NCBI GenBank assembly: GCA_020444765.1
Contig: JAGRHW010000073.1
Span: 1 to 6,432 of the forward strand
Reading direction: 5' to 3'
DNA length: 6,432 nucleotides
Source: Gammaproteobacteria bacterium
Lineage (GTDB): Bacteria > Pseudomonadota > Gammaproteobacteria > Granulosicoccales > Granulosicoccaceae
Positions 1-6,153 of this stretch are shown here, in pieces; within the stretch, counting starts at the first letter, position 1, and the number at the start of each line of letters is the position of its first letter. A program made the translations under genes and the position numbers. The notes under the pieces are model-generated. The model saw nothing but the letters and a program-made list of their open reading frames with translations, was not told the origin of the DNA and ran no database searches.

Positions 1-664
1 AGATATAACCTTCGCTGGCGCCAACCGCCAGCCCGGCGATCGTCATACCTTCGATCAGTAAATAAGGATCGCACTCCATGATCAGGCGGTCGGCAAAAGT
101 GCCGGAGTCACCTTCGTCGGCGTTACAGACGATGTATTTTTGCGTTGCCTGCGCGTCGTGAACGGTCTGCCATTTGATGCCGGACGGAAAGGCTGCGCCA
201 CCGCGTCCGCGCAGGCCGGAAGCCTTGACCTCGTCAATAATCTCCTGGCCGCTTTTGCTCAGGGCATCCTGCAGGCCGCGAAAACCGCCGCGTTGCCGAT
301 AAGCATCCAGTGACAGCGGGTCGTCAAGCCCGATCCGTTTGAAGCTGACGCGCGTCTGCGCCTTGAGTTGCGGGATTTCATCCGTCAGGCCAAGTGCCAG
401 CGCATGTGATTGACCGCCTTCAAACAAGCCGGCCTCCACCAGCGTGTCGACATCCTCGACGCCGACCGGCCCATAGGCGACGCGGCCCCGGTCGGTTTCC
501 ACTTCGATCATGGGCTCCAGCCACAGCAGTCCGCGCGAGCCGTTGCGGATCAGTTCGATATCGGCGCCGATATCCGCAGCAGCCAGGCTGATCGCCTCAG
601 CGATCTCGTCGGCGCCCAGGGACAAGGCGGTGGATTCGCGCGGTACAAAAACCTTGACGCTCAT
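1..664 (-). CDS. fdsB: NAD-dependent formate dehydrogenase, beta subunit (NuoF-like), 5' part only
   Basis: This is the flavin/NADH-binding subunit of the soluble formate dehydrogenase. It passes electrons from formate oxidation at the alpha subunit, through Fe-S clusters, to FMN and NAD+ in the cytoplasm. The first 221 residues are in the window; the gene runs off base 1, and the family is usually about 520 aa. Visible parts are an N-terminal thioredoxin-like region (about 1-100), the glycine-rich FMN/NAD motif RGRGGAAFPSG at 152-162, and CNADEGDSGTFADR at 180-193. The form DSGTFADR, where respiratory NuoF usually has DPGAF, together with the N-terminal extension, points to FdsB rather than complex I. 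The ATG (664-662) overlaps the fdsG stop as ATGA and follows GGAGGTG about 6 nt upstream, so the two are translationally coupled. HoxF of NAD-reducing hydrogenase is the main alternative, but it carries the NuoE part fused. The catalytic fdsA gene is expected beyond the window edge. Confidence 0.93.
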   Translation of the reverse strand, partial: MSVKVFVPRESTALSLGADEIAEAISLAAADIGADIELIRNGSRGLLWLEPMIEVETDRGRVAYGPVGVEDVDTLVEAGLFEGGQSHALALGLTDEIPQLKAQTRVSFKRIGLDDPLSLDAYRQRGGFRGLQDALSKSGQEIIDEVKASGLRGRGGAAFPSGIKWQTVHDAQATQKYIVCNADEGDSGTFADRLIMECDPYLLIEGMTIAGLAVGASEGYI

Positions 665-1146
665 GCCTGCACCTCCGCGATCAGCTGTTCGATCAGGGTG
701 TCGAAGCGCGTTTCGTCGACGCGACCGAAAAGCTTGTCGTCGATGCGCAGATTCGGTCCGGTGGCGCAGTTGCCGAGACAATAAACCGCGTCGAGCGAGA
801 CGGCGCCGTCGGCCGTGGTCTGGTGATAATCGACGCCGAGTCTGTCTTTGGCATGCTGTTCCAGGACACGTGCGCCGCGCGCCTGACAGGCTTCGGCGCG
901 GCAGATCTGCACACGGTGTCTGCCGGGTGGCGTGGTGCGAAACTGGTGATAAAAACTGATCACGCCGTGAATCTCGGCGGCGGTCTGTTGCAGCGCCGAG
1001 GCGATCGTCGGAATGGCTTCCGGCGGGATATAGCCGAAGCGCGTCTGTACGGCGTGCAGAATCGGCAGCAATGCGCCGCGTTGCCCGGAAAACTCGTCAA
1101 GCAGCTCGGCGGTTTCGCTTGTGCAACTGGATATGGGTGTTTGCAT
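661..1146 (-). CDS. fdsG: NAD-dependent formate dehydrogenase, gamma subunit (NuoE-like [2Fe-2S] protein)
   Basis: The encoded protein has 161 residues and is the [2Fe-2S] electron-transfer subunit that partners FdsB in the diaphorase part of the formate dehydrogenase. It has an N-terminal helical domain (about 10-75, including the family-typical FGYIPPEA and HGVISFYHQF) and a thioredoxin-like ferredoxin domain. The four cluster ligands are C82, C87, C123 and C127, in the NuoE spacing C-x4-C-x35-C-x3-C. The ATG at 1146 is chosen because GAGGAGAGG lies just upstream and because the protein then begins at the usual family position. An upstream in-frame TTG at 1203 would add 19 unconserved residues and would fall inside the proposed promoter. 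The stop overlaps the fdsB start. Being first in the operon with a nearby LysR gene is the common fds layout. Both function and start are well supported. Confidence 0.94.
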   Translation of the reverse strand: MQTPISSCTSETAELLDEFSGQRGALLPILHAVQTRFGYIPPEAIPTIASALQQTAAEIHGVISFYHQFRTTPPGRHRVQICRAEACQARGARVLEQHAKDRLGVDYHQTTADGAVSLDAVYCLGNCATGPNLRIDDKLFGRVDETRFDTLIEQLIAEVQA

Positions 1147-1147
1147 G

Positions 1148-1156
1148 CCTCTCCTC
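1148..1156 (-). promoter_or_regulatory. Ribosome binding site of fdsG
   Basis: On the minus strand, GAGGAGAGG stands one base before the ATG at 1146; its AGGAG core ends 4 nt before the start. It settles the fdsG start in favour of 1146 over the upstream TTG at 1203, which has no comparable site. Confidence 0.8.
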
Positions 1157-1203
1157 GAATCTTGAATAGTGCTGGCTGACGGCATTAGCCATGTCGAAAT
1201 CAA

Positions 1204-1232
1204 AGATTAGGAGAGTCGAGCGATTGATACAA
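1204..1232 (-). promoter_or_regulatory. Candidate fds promoter
   Basis: Reading the minus strand, TTGTAT (1232-1227) is separated by exactly 17 nt from TAATCT (1209-1204). Both hexamers match the sigma-70 consensus at only 3 of 6 positions, which is what an activator-dependent promoter often looks like. The -35 lies inside one arm of the inverted repeat at 1221-1270, so a regulator bound there would contact the -35 region. The predicted leader is about 50 nt and ends in the fdsG ribosome binding site. This is inferred from pattern alone. Confidence 0.45.
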
Positions 1233-1270
1233 ATTGAAATATCGGATTATGCAATTTGTTTTATCAATCG
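1221..1270. repeat. Long AT-rich inverted repeat upstream of fdsG, probable LysR operator
   Basis: The left arm CGATTGATACAAATTG (1221-1236) is matched by the reverse complement of 1252-1270, which reads CGATTGATA-AAA-CAAATTG. All 16 bases match apart from a 3-nt insertion in the right arm. The centre of 15 nt is AT-rich. The repeat lies 3 nt past the LysR stop and overlaps the candidate fds -35, the expected place for a LysR-type activator site. In a read-through transcript it could also fold into a bulged hairpin, but no U-tract follows, so an intrinsic terminator is unlikely. Confidence 0.7.
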
Positions 1271-1273
1271 TGC

Positions 1274-2182
1274 TTAGGTGGCCAGCAGCTTCTCGATATT
1301 GGCGCTGTGGGTGATGGCCACCTGTTTAAAGGCCTCGACCAGGGGCGATAAGGGCTGCATATCCCGCCAGATCAGCCCTACCGGTTGCAGCAGCTCGGGG
1401 TGAGTCAGCGGCAGGGCGCGTACGCCATCGGGAACACCCAGTAGACGGGCGTGGAAGTTCGGCGCGATGGTTGCCCAATGGCCGTTCTGCACATGCGTGT
1501 ACAGCGTGAGTATGGAATTGGATTCGAACAGAATATCGGGATGGCAGCCAACCTCGGCGAACACGTCCTCGATGATTTGCCGGTTATGCATCCCCTTGGT
1601 CAACAGGCATAACGGCAGCGTGGCGACTTCACACCAGCTGATAGATTCGCGATCGGTAAAATATTCGTGCTGAGGCAGCAGGGCGACGTAGCCTTCCTGG
1701 TATAGCGGCAGAGTGCAAACGGTATCGCTCAACGAGCGGCTCAGATAGGAAATGCCGACATCCAGGGAAAAGCCTTCCAGGCCTTGCTCGATTTCATCGG
1801 CGCTCATGGATTTGCTGATCGCCGTCACCTGTCCGTAATCGTTCAGAAACGGCGCCGTCAGTCGCGCCGCGAAGGCCAGCGCCGACGGCACCGCGCCGAG
1901 TCTCAGCCGGCCGCTCAAGTGGCCGCGTAACAAAGCGACGTCCTGATACAGACCGTCGTAATTTGCCAGTAAGCGGCGCGCCCAGGCCAGCACCCGCTGG
2001 CCTTCCGGGGTCAGGCTTTCGAAACGGTTGCCGCGGTAAATCAGCGGCACGCCGAGTTCTTCTTCGAGCTGGCGAATGCGCAATGACAGGGTCGGCTGGG
2101 AGACATGGCAGCGCGAAGCGGCGCGGCCGAAGTGTTCCTCCTGGGCGAGGGCATCCAGAAATTTGAGCTGTTTGATATCCAA
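1274..2182 (-). CDS. LysR-family transcriptional regulator next to fds (FdsR-like)
   Basis: This 302-residue protein has the normal length for LysR regulators. The winged helix-turn-helix occupies about residues 1-60; its recognition region is roughly 18-45, including FGRAASRCHVSQPTLSLRIR. A linker helix and a two-lobe effector-binding domain (about 90-300) follow. The start is TTG: the reading frame begins typically (MDIKQLKFLD), an in-frame stop lies upstream, and no ATG or GTG intervenes. The Shine-Dalgarno site is weak (GGACA), so expression is probably low. It lies upstream of fdsG on the same strand with a 127-nt gap that holds an inverted repeat. LysR genes beside fds operons are known to control them in response to formate, and I infer the same here. 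Unlike the usual divergent layout, this one is co-directional. It follows the DUF4386 gene by 60 nt and may share its transcript. Effector identity is inferred only from position. Confidence 0.9.
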   Translation of the reverse strand: MDIKQLKFLDALAQEEHFGRAASRCHVSQPTLSLRIRQLEEELGVPLIYRGNRFESLTPEGQRVLAWARRLLANYDGLYQDVALLRGHLSGRLRLGAVPSALAFAARLTAPFLNDYGQVTAISKSMSADEIEQGLEGFSLDVGISYLSRSLSDTVCTLPLYQEGYVALLPQHEYFTDRESISWCEVATLPLCLLTKGMHNRQIIEDVFAEVGCHPDILFESNSILTLYTHVQNGHWATIAPNFHARLLGVPDGVRALPLTHPELLQPVGLIWRDMQPLSPLVEAFKQVAITHSANIEKLLAT

Positions 2183-2242
2183 GGGCTTGTCCGGTGACGG
2201 TCTGGCTGCCCATAGTAGAGCAAGTCATGGCCGACAGGGTAG

Positions 2243-2941
2243 TCAGCGTTTTGCGACGTCCACACCTTTTATCAGCAACCACAGGCAAAACAGCGACTCC
2301 GCGACCAGAGGAACAAGGTAAGCGGGTGAAAACAGTTCCGCATAAACAGGTGCCAGAATTCGCAGATAACTGCCGCTGAGATAAACCACGCCGGCAAGTC
2401 CGAGCAGCGGGCCGAAGATCCGCGGCAGAAATCCCGACCGGTAAATCAGATAACCGACGAGCAGGCAGTTGATCCCGAAAAACAGCAGACCGAAATCATA
2501 ACCATGACTATGCGCATCGAGAAACAATCCGGCCAGTGCATTCGCTTGCCCGCTGTCCAGGCCAGTATTTGACTGCGGAGCGTTCAGGATCAGAACGGCG
2601 AAAAACTGATTCAACAGATTCATGCCGAGAATCGCGCTTTGCACCAGGCGAAAAGCCGCCGCCATAAGTGACAGAGTTGCGTTTACGGGTTTTAGCAATG
2701 TGTAGAGCAATATTGCAAGTGCGACATCACAGATCGCCATCAGCGAATCGGCCGCGACACTCATTCTGAAAATCGTCTCGCCCTGTATGATATTGGCGAC
2801 AGTGGCCGCCGGTTCGCCCGTCATGATCATGGCTGATCTGACAAAGCCCTCGCTCCAGATACCGAGACAGATGATGGCCAGATAGAGAAGTCCCGCTGTT
2901 CTCGCCTGTGTCTGTAGGTTTGTTTGATCGATGTTTTCCAT
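2243..2941 (-). CDS. DUF4386 family integral membrane protein
   Basis: The product is a 232-residue polytopic inner-membrane protein. Hydrophobic stretches give about six transmembrane helices, near residues 15-34, 62-83, 90-118, 148-168, 173-196 and 207-226. The N-terminal ARTAGLLYL and the pattern of small residues with charged loop turns (for example FRLVQSA and YRSGFLPRIFG) resemble the DUF4386 family, whose biochemical function is not established. The ATG at 2941 is preceded by AGGAAAG at a 6-nt spacing. The gene begins 30 nt after the VOC gene's stop, so the two are probably one transcription unit, likely under the divergent LysR gene at 3543. The family assignment is from memory of its pattern and is good but not certain. 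No catalytic motif is visible. Confidence 0.8.
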   Translation of the reverse strand: MENIDQTNLQTQARTAGLLYLAIICLGIWSEGFVRSAMIMTGEPAATVANIIQGETIFRMSVAADSLMAICDVALAILLYTLLKPVNATLSLMAAAFRLVQSAILGMNLLNQFFAVLILNAPQSNTGLDSGQANALAGLFLDAHSHGYDFGLLFFGINCLLVGYLIYRSGFLPRIFGPLLGLAGVVYLSGSYLRILAPVYAELFSPAYLVPLVAESLFCLWLLIKGVDVAKR

Positions 2942-2971
2942 GGTTCGCTTTCCTGTTGCCAGGGCCGCCTA

Positions 2972-3388
2972 TCAGCGTTTGCCCTTGAGTTCAATGGTGT
3001 TGCCTTCGGGATCTTTGAGATAGAGCGAAGGTCCCATGCCTGCAGATCCGTAACGTGTTCCGACCGGGTCCGTATCTATAGCAAAGCGATGCAGGTGCCT
3101 TTCGATCAGCTCCGCATCCCAGGGCTCGATCTGAAAACACACATGATCCATATTGGGCGCCTTGTGATCGGGCAGGTCTCCGCCCTGACGGCCAAGTGGT
3201 CCATCGGCGTCGACCAGATCGAACAGTGAGTGACCGGCCCGCAGTTGCGCAAGTCCGAGATCGCCGGGGCCGCGTTCCAGTTTGCAACCGAGAACATCCC
3301 GGTAAAAGACGATCATCTCCTCAAGTCGCGTGACCCGAAGAACCACGTGATCGATATGCGTGATATTGATGGGGTTGGCGTGTTGCAT
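2972..3388 (-). CDS. VOC superfamily (glyoxalase/dioxygenase-fold) protein
   Basis: This 138-residue single-chain protein has two beta-alpha-beta-beta-beta modules of the vicinal oxygen chelate fold. The first is about residues 9-60 (HIDHVVLRV, then FYRDVLGCKLER) and the second about 79-135 (NMDHVCFQI, then LYLKDPEGNTIELK). The likely metal ligands are H14, D57, H82 and E133, the usual four positions; aspartate at the second site is less common than Glu, Gln or His. The PEGN-xIEL ending is typical of cytoplasmic glyoxalase-like enzymes. The substrate cannot be read from the sequence; a glyoxalase, a thiol transferase such as fosfomycin resistance proteins, or an extradiol-type enzyme remain possible. 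The ATG at 3388 has AGAGGTG upstream. It is the first gene of a probable operon with the DUF4386 gene and is divergent from a LysR gene. Confidence 0.9.
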   Translation of the reverse strand: MQHANPINITHIDHVVLRVTRLEEMIVFYRDVLGCKLERGPGDLGLAQLRAGHSLFDLVDADGPLGRQGGDLPDHKAPNMDHVCFQIEPWDAELIERHLHRFAIDTDPVGTRYGSAGMGPSLYLKDPEGNTIELKGKR

Positions 3389-3453
3389 TTTTCACCTCTC
3401 AAGCTGGCGGGTTTGTGTCGTTTACGAATTCAGGCGGATGCAGTCCGCAGGCT

Positions 3454-3475
3454 TCAAACACAGCTTACTGTTTGA
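3454..3475. promoter_or_regulatory. Palindrome between VOC and LysR genes, candidate LysR operator
   Basis: TCAAACA (3454-3460) and TGTTTGA (3469-3475) form perfect 7-bp arms around an 8-nt centre. The site ends 7 nt before the -35 of the lysR promoter and lies within the 154-bp divergent region, where LysR proteins usually bind to control both genes. A 5-bp-arm hairpin, GCGGA/TCCGC at 3434-3448, lies next to it towards the VOC gene. Assignment as an operator is inference. Confidence 0.5.
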
Positions 3476-3482
3476 GGGCTGG

Positions 3483-3511
3483 TTGATAATCCGGCTCAAC
3501 GTAATTAGATT
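3483..3511 (+). promoter_or_regulatory. Promoter of the CrgA-type lysR gene
   Basis: TTGATA (3483-3488) matches the sigma-70 -35 at 5 of 6 positions, and TAGATT (3506-3511) matches the -10 at 4 of 6, with an optimal 17-nt spacer. Transcription would begin near 3518, leaving a short leader of about 25 nt before the GTG start. A dyad GATT-N7-AATC (3508-3522) overlaps the -10 and the start point and could serve negative autoregulation. I see no equally good promoter for the VOC gene on the other strand. Confidence 0.6.
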
Positions 3512-3542
3512 GTTCACGAATCTTGACTAATAGGGCCGGAAT

Positions 3543-4445
3543 GTGGAGTCGCTGGACGATATAGCGGTGTTTGTCCGGGTGGTGGACTGCGGAAGTTTCA
3601 CGGCCGCGGCCGAGCGGCTGGAGATCTCACGCTCGGTTGTCAGTAAGCAGGTGTCCCGGCTGGAAAATCAGCTGGGTGTGCGGCTGCTCAATCGCACCAC
3701 GCGACGGCTTAGTCTTACCGAAGCAGGGCGTGTGTTTCACCGGCTTAGTCGTCGGGGATTGACGGAAATCGAGGAGGCGAAAACCGAAGTATCACGTCTG
3801 CAGCGTGAACCGCGCGGAACGTTGCGGCTCAACGCGCCGATGTCTTTCGGTATTTTGCATATTGCACCGCTGCTGCCGGAATTCCACAAGCGTTACCCGC
3901 AGGTGATTGTCGATATGAGTCTTGAAGACCGCACGGTCGATGTGATCGAGGAGGGCTTCGACGTATCAGTGCGAATCGCCGATCTGCCGGATTCATCGCT
4001 GGTCGCAAGACGTATCGGACCCTGCGGGCATGTTATCGTGGCGGCGCCGGCTTATCTGGCGGAACAGGGTACGCCGCAAACGCCCGATGAACTGCGCGAT
4101 CACAACATCCTTGCCTACCGGTATCAGGACTCGGCAGTGAATTGGCATTTTACGACATCGGAACACCAATCGATCACGGTTCCGGTTTCCGGATCATTGA
4201 TGATAAACAACAGCCTGGCGATTCGCGCGGCCTTGCTGGAAGGCGCGGGTATCGCGCGAATACCCTTATTCTTTGTGAGAAAAGAAATCGAACAAAGACG
4301 CCTGACGCCGATTCTGCAGGATTACGGAACACTGGAATCGACACTGTATCTGGTCTATCCGCAGCGGCGCCATTTGTCTCCCAAGGTGCGCGCTTTTGTG
4401 GATTTTATGACCGAACGGCTTGCCGAGAAACTTTTTTCAGAATGA
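3543..4445 (+). CDS. LysR-family transcriptional regulator, CrgA-like subgroup
   Basis: This 300-residue regulator has a standard LysR helix-turn-helix at about 18-45 (SFTAAAERLEISRSVVSKQVSRLE), written here in parts: SFTAAAERL, then ISRSVVSKQVSRLE. The conserved RLLNRTTRRLSLTEAG wing is at 47-62, and the effector-binding domain covers about 90-295. RGTLRLNAPMSFG, DMSLEDRTVDVIEEGFDVSVRI and AAPAYLAEQGTP are hallmarks of the large CrgA/AaeR-like subgroup. The start is GTG at 3543, because a TAG in frame lies only four codons upstream and the protein begins at the usual position. The ATG at 3541 is out of frame. The gene diverges from the VOC-DUF4386 pair, and the classic LysR arrangement suggests it controls that pair and itself. 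Its effector is unknown. It converges with the lipoprotein gene across a 68-bp gap. Confidence 0.93.
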   Translation: MESLDDIAVFVRVVDCGSFTAAAERLEISRSVVSKQVSRLENQLGVRLLNRTTRRLSLTEAGRVFHRLSRRGLTEIEEAKTEVSRLQREPRGTLRLNAPMSFGILHIAPLLPEFHKRYPQVIVDMSLEDRTVDVIEEGFDVSVRIADLPDSSLVARRIGPCGHVIVAAPAYLAEQGTPQTPDELRDHNILAYRYQDSAVNWHFTTSEHQSITVPVSGSLMINNSLAIRAALLEGAGIARIPLFFVRKEIEQRRLTPILQDYGTLESTLYLVYPQRRHLSPKVRAFVDFMTERLAEKLFSE

Positions 4446-4490
4446 CCGGTCAGAGTCGCGAACCCCGAAAACCGGCGATGATTTCCGGGG
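4443..4490. terminator. Convergent intergenic dyads, weak bidirectional terminator candidate
   Basis: In the 68-bp gap between two convergent genes, CCCCGAAAA (4463-4471) and TTTCCGGGG (4482-4490) pair at 8 of 9 positions around a 10-nt loop. A perfect 10-bp palindrome, TGACCGGTCA (4443-4452), overlaps the lysR stop. The position suits a shared terminator, but neither strand has a U-tract, so an intrinsic terminator is only possible. Confidence 0.3.
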
Positions 4491-4513
4491 CTGCGATAAG
4501 CACATGGACAGTC

Positions 4514-5155
4514 TCAGTCTGCAAAAGCCCAAAGCTCGACGAGCGAGTCGCCGGCGGTGGTCAGCAGACGAATGTGCGGGGGATCGAAGTCGCCGCCCAC
4601 AAAGGCATGGCCGCTGAGAGAACCCGTTAGATCGCCGCAAGCGGTCAGGGTCAGGCTGACATCGAAGGTGTCGGGTAAAGAGGATTCGCTGATTGAACCG
4701 CCGACCTGGCAGCCGCCCGTGATGGCGGTGATTTGTCCGTCCGTACCCAGCGTGAAGTTTGCCGCGGTGCCGTCTGGCAATTCAGCGATATAGTCGCCGG
4801 ACAGATCCGCCAGACCGGTATCGAGAGCGGTGAGCCGGTGACTCAGCAGCACAGCGACGTCGTCAGCACTGTTTTCCGGTGTGGCGACCCAGTCGCCGTC
4901 GGCGGTTTGTCTGTACAGGGCTTGCGCTTTTTCGTCGTCGTCCTGGATCAACAGCAAACGGTTGCCGGCGTCGTCGGCATAATAGCGGCCGGTTTGTGGT
5001 GCGGCGGTATCGCCGACGCTGACCAGATAGGAACCGGCTTGTAATTCACTGATACCGGACAGGCCGCTGCGCGGACTGGTGTCATCATCGTCGCTGCAGG
5101 CGCTCAATGAAACCGCCAGCACACCGGTCAGCAAAAGAGATGTTCTGAGGTTCAT
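4514..5155 (-). CDS. Predicted outer-membrane lipoprotein of unknown function
   Basis: I do not recognise a named family. The 213-residue product has a lipoprotein signal: a basic N-terminus, a hydrophobic core, and the lipobox LSAC with the lipidated C20. Residue +2 is Ser rather than Asp, so outer-membrane sorting is likely. An acidic linker (SDDDD) follows. The mature chain is rich in Gly, Asp and Thr with alternating hydrophobic residues, suggesting a beta-rich fold. Its C-terminal half shows GCQVGGSISE and LTACGDLTGSLSGHAFVG, with C149 and C173 as a possible disulfide. The ATG at 5155 is chosen because GGGGA lies 6 nt upstream; the alternative ATG at 5161 abuts that site. The surE stop (5158) lies between the two ATGs, so translation is coupled. 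A role linked to the exported SurE is suggested only by position. Confidence 0.82.
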   Translation of the reverse strand: MNLRTSLLLTGVLAVSLSACSDDDDTSPRSGLSGISELQAGSYLVSVGDTAAPQTGRYYADDAGNRLLLIQDDDEKAQALYRQTADGDWVATPENSADDVAVLLSHRLTALDTGLADLSGDYIAELPDGTAANFTLGTDGQITAITGGCQVGGSISESSLPDTFDVSLTLTACGDLTGSLSGHAFVGGDFDPPHIRLLTTAGDSLVELWAFAD

Positions 5156-5157
5156 GA

Positions 5158-6153
5158 TCATTCCCCGCTGTCGAGGAGGTCGCGTAACCGCAGACGCATC
5201 CATTGCTGGCCGGCTGTCGAATGGTCGTAAGCGACCTGCATGGCAGTAACGGCAACCCGGCTCTGGTAGACGGCGGATTCATCATCGGCCTGTTCGGCCG
5301 TCGGTGCTTCGCTGTTGAAGCCGATGCTCATGCCCGGGTAGGGGTAGTCACCGAGACCGTAACTCTGGGCGACCGGGTCCTGCGACAGGTCTTCGATGAA
5401 TTTTAGCTGGTAGAGGTTGTAGTCGCCGATTTCTGAGAAAGCGAATGGCGTGTCGGCAGCGGGTTCATCCGGGAAGTTGACGTTCAGTGCCAGGCCATCG
5501 GGCAACAGCGGACCATTGTCGGCCTTGCTTTCCAGCTCCTGGACCAGTTTGATGCTGAGCCCGGCGATGATGCCGGATTGCGGATTATCGGCGTGGTTGC
5601 CGGCCTCGTCCTCTTCACCGGCGCTGTCGGCACCGGCGCTCAGGGCCACGGCTGCGTAACCGCGCCCGGCAGCAAACTGGACGTTGCTGACGGTGCCGGA
5701 GCTGACTACGATGGCACCGACATTCTGCCCTTCATTGGGACCGGACAGTACCAGATCGGGTTCACCGCCCCATTTTTTCGGACCGGCAATGTCAAGGCCA
5801 TAAGCGGTGGCCATGACCGGCGTGCCGTAGACGTAGGAAAAGTCGCTGTAATCGAAGCCGGCATCAGTTTTGGTCATGGCCCCGGCGCCGGGATCGCCGG
5901 CCTGCGCGGCGTTGTTCAGGCAGGCTTCGGTCAAAGGTGTCAGAGGCGTGAAGAATTTGACGGCGGCGCCCATGCCGCTTTGGCCCATACAGGGTACGGA
6001 TACAACCACATTGTGGCCTTCAGCTTTGAGGGCCGTGTACAGCGCCTTGACATTGCTGGTCAGCCCGTCATCGTTGGTGAGCAGAATATTCAGGGCCGAT
6101 GCCTGGCTGGACATCCCGGCCAGCAGAACAGAAAACAATAAGGGTGCACGCAT
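5158..6153 (-). CDS. SurE-family 5'/3'-nucleotidase (acid phosphatase), exported form
   Basis: This 331-residue protein belongs to the SurE metal-dependent phosphatases, which hydrolyse nucleoside monophosphates and related phosphates. A signal peptide occupies 1-20 (MRAPLLFSVLLAG, then SSQASA), with cleavage after ASA. The mature protein begins LNILLTNDDG, matching the usual cytoplasmic SurE start. Active-site residues are the metal ligands D28 and D29, S59 in GQSGMG, and N140 in DLVLSGPNEGQNVG; the SSGTVSNVQFAA block is also typical. It is longer than bacterial cytoplasmic SurE (about 250 aa), with extra loops at about 68-105 and 190-300, and has C55 and C78 that could form a periplasmic disulfide. 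The ATG at 6153 has AAGGA upstream; a TTG at 6195 would hide the signal peptide. It is probably first in an operon with the lipoprotein gene. pcm and nlpD, common surE neighbours, are absent here. Confidence 0.92.
   Translation of the reverse strand: MRAPLLFSVLLAGMSSQASALNILLTNDDGLTSNVKALYTALKAEGHNVVVSVPCMGQSGMGAAVKFFTPLTPLTEACLNNAAQAGDPGAGAMTKTDAGFDYSDFSYVYGTPVMATAYGLDIAGPKKWGGEPDLVLSGPNEGQNVGAIVVSSGTVSNVQFAAGRGYAAVALSAGADSAGEEDEAGNHADNPQSGIIAGLSIKLVQELESKADNGPLLPDGLALNVNFPDEPAADTPFAFSEIGDYNLYQLKFIEDLSQDPVAQSYGLGDYPYPGMSIGFNSEAPTAEQADDESAVYQSRVAVTAMQVAYDHSTAGQQWMRLRLRDLLDSGE

Noticed and set aside
1147..1203. N-terminal extension of fdsG from a TTG at 1203
   Set aside because: The extra 19 residues are not family-like, the TTG has no ribosome site, and ATG 1146 has a strong one. 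The extension overlaps the candidate promoter.
1794..2288. Minus-strand open frame overlapping the fds-linked LysR N-terminus
   Set aside because: It is an out-of-frame shadow; the LysR frame carries the conserved helix-turn-helix and a full-length effector domain.
1156..3526. Shared 10-mer CGAATCTTGA at 1156-1165 and 3517-3526 upstream of fdsG and of the second lysR gene
   Set aside because: The orientation relative to the genes differs, there is no symmetry, and a 10-base match in this length can arise by chance.
5156..5203. Upstream start for the lipoprotein at 5203
   Set aside because: It would lie inside surE, lacks a ribosome site, and would place a charged stretch before the lipoprotein signal.
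5578..6141. Long plus-strand open frame opposite surE
   Set aside because: The minus-strand frame has clear SurE motifs throughout; the plus frame has a composition typical of an antisense shadow and no family features.
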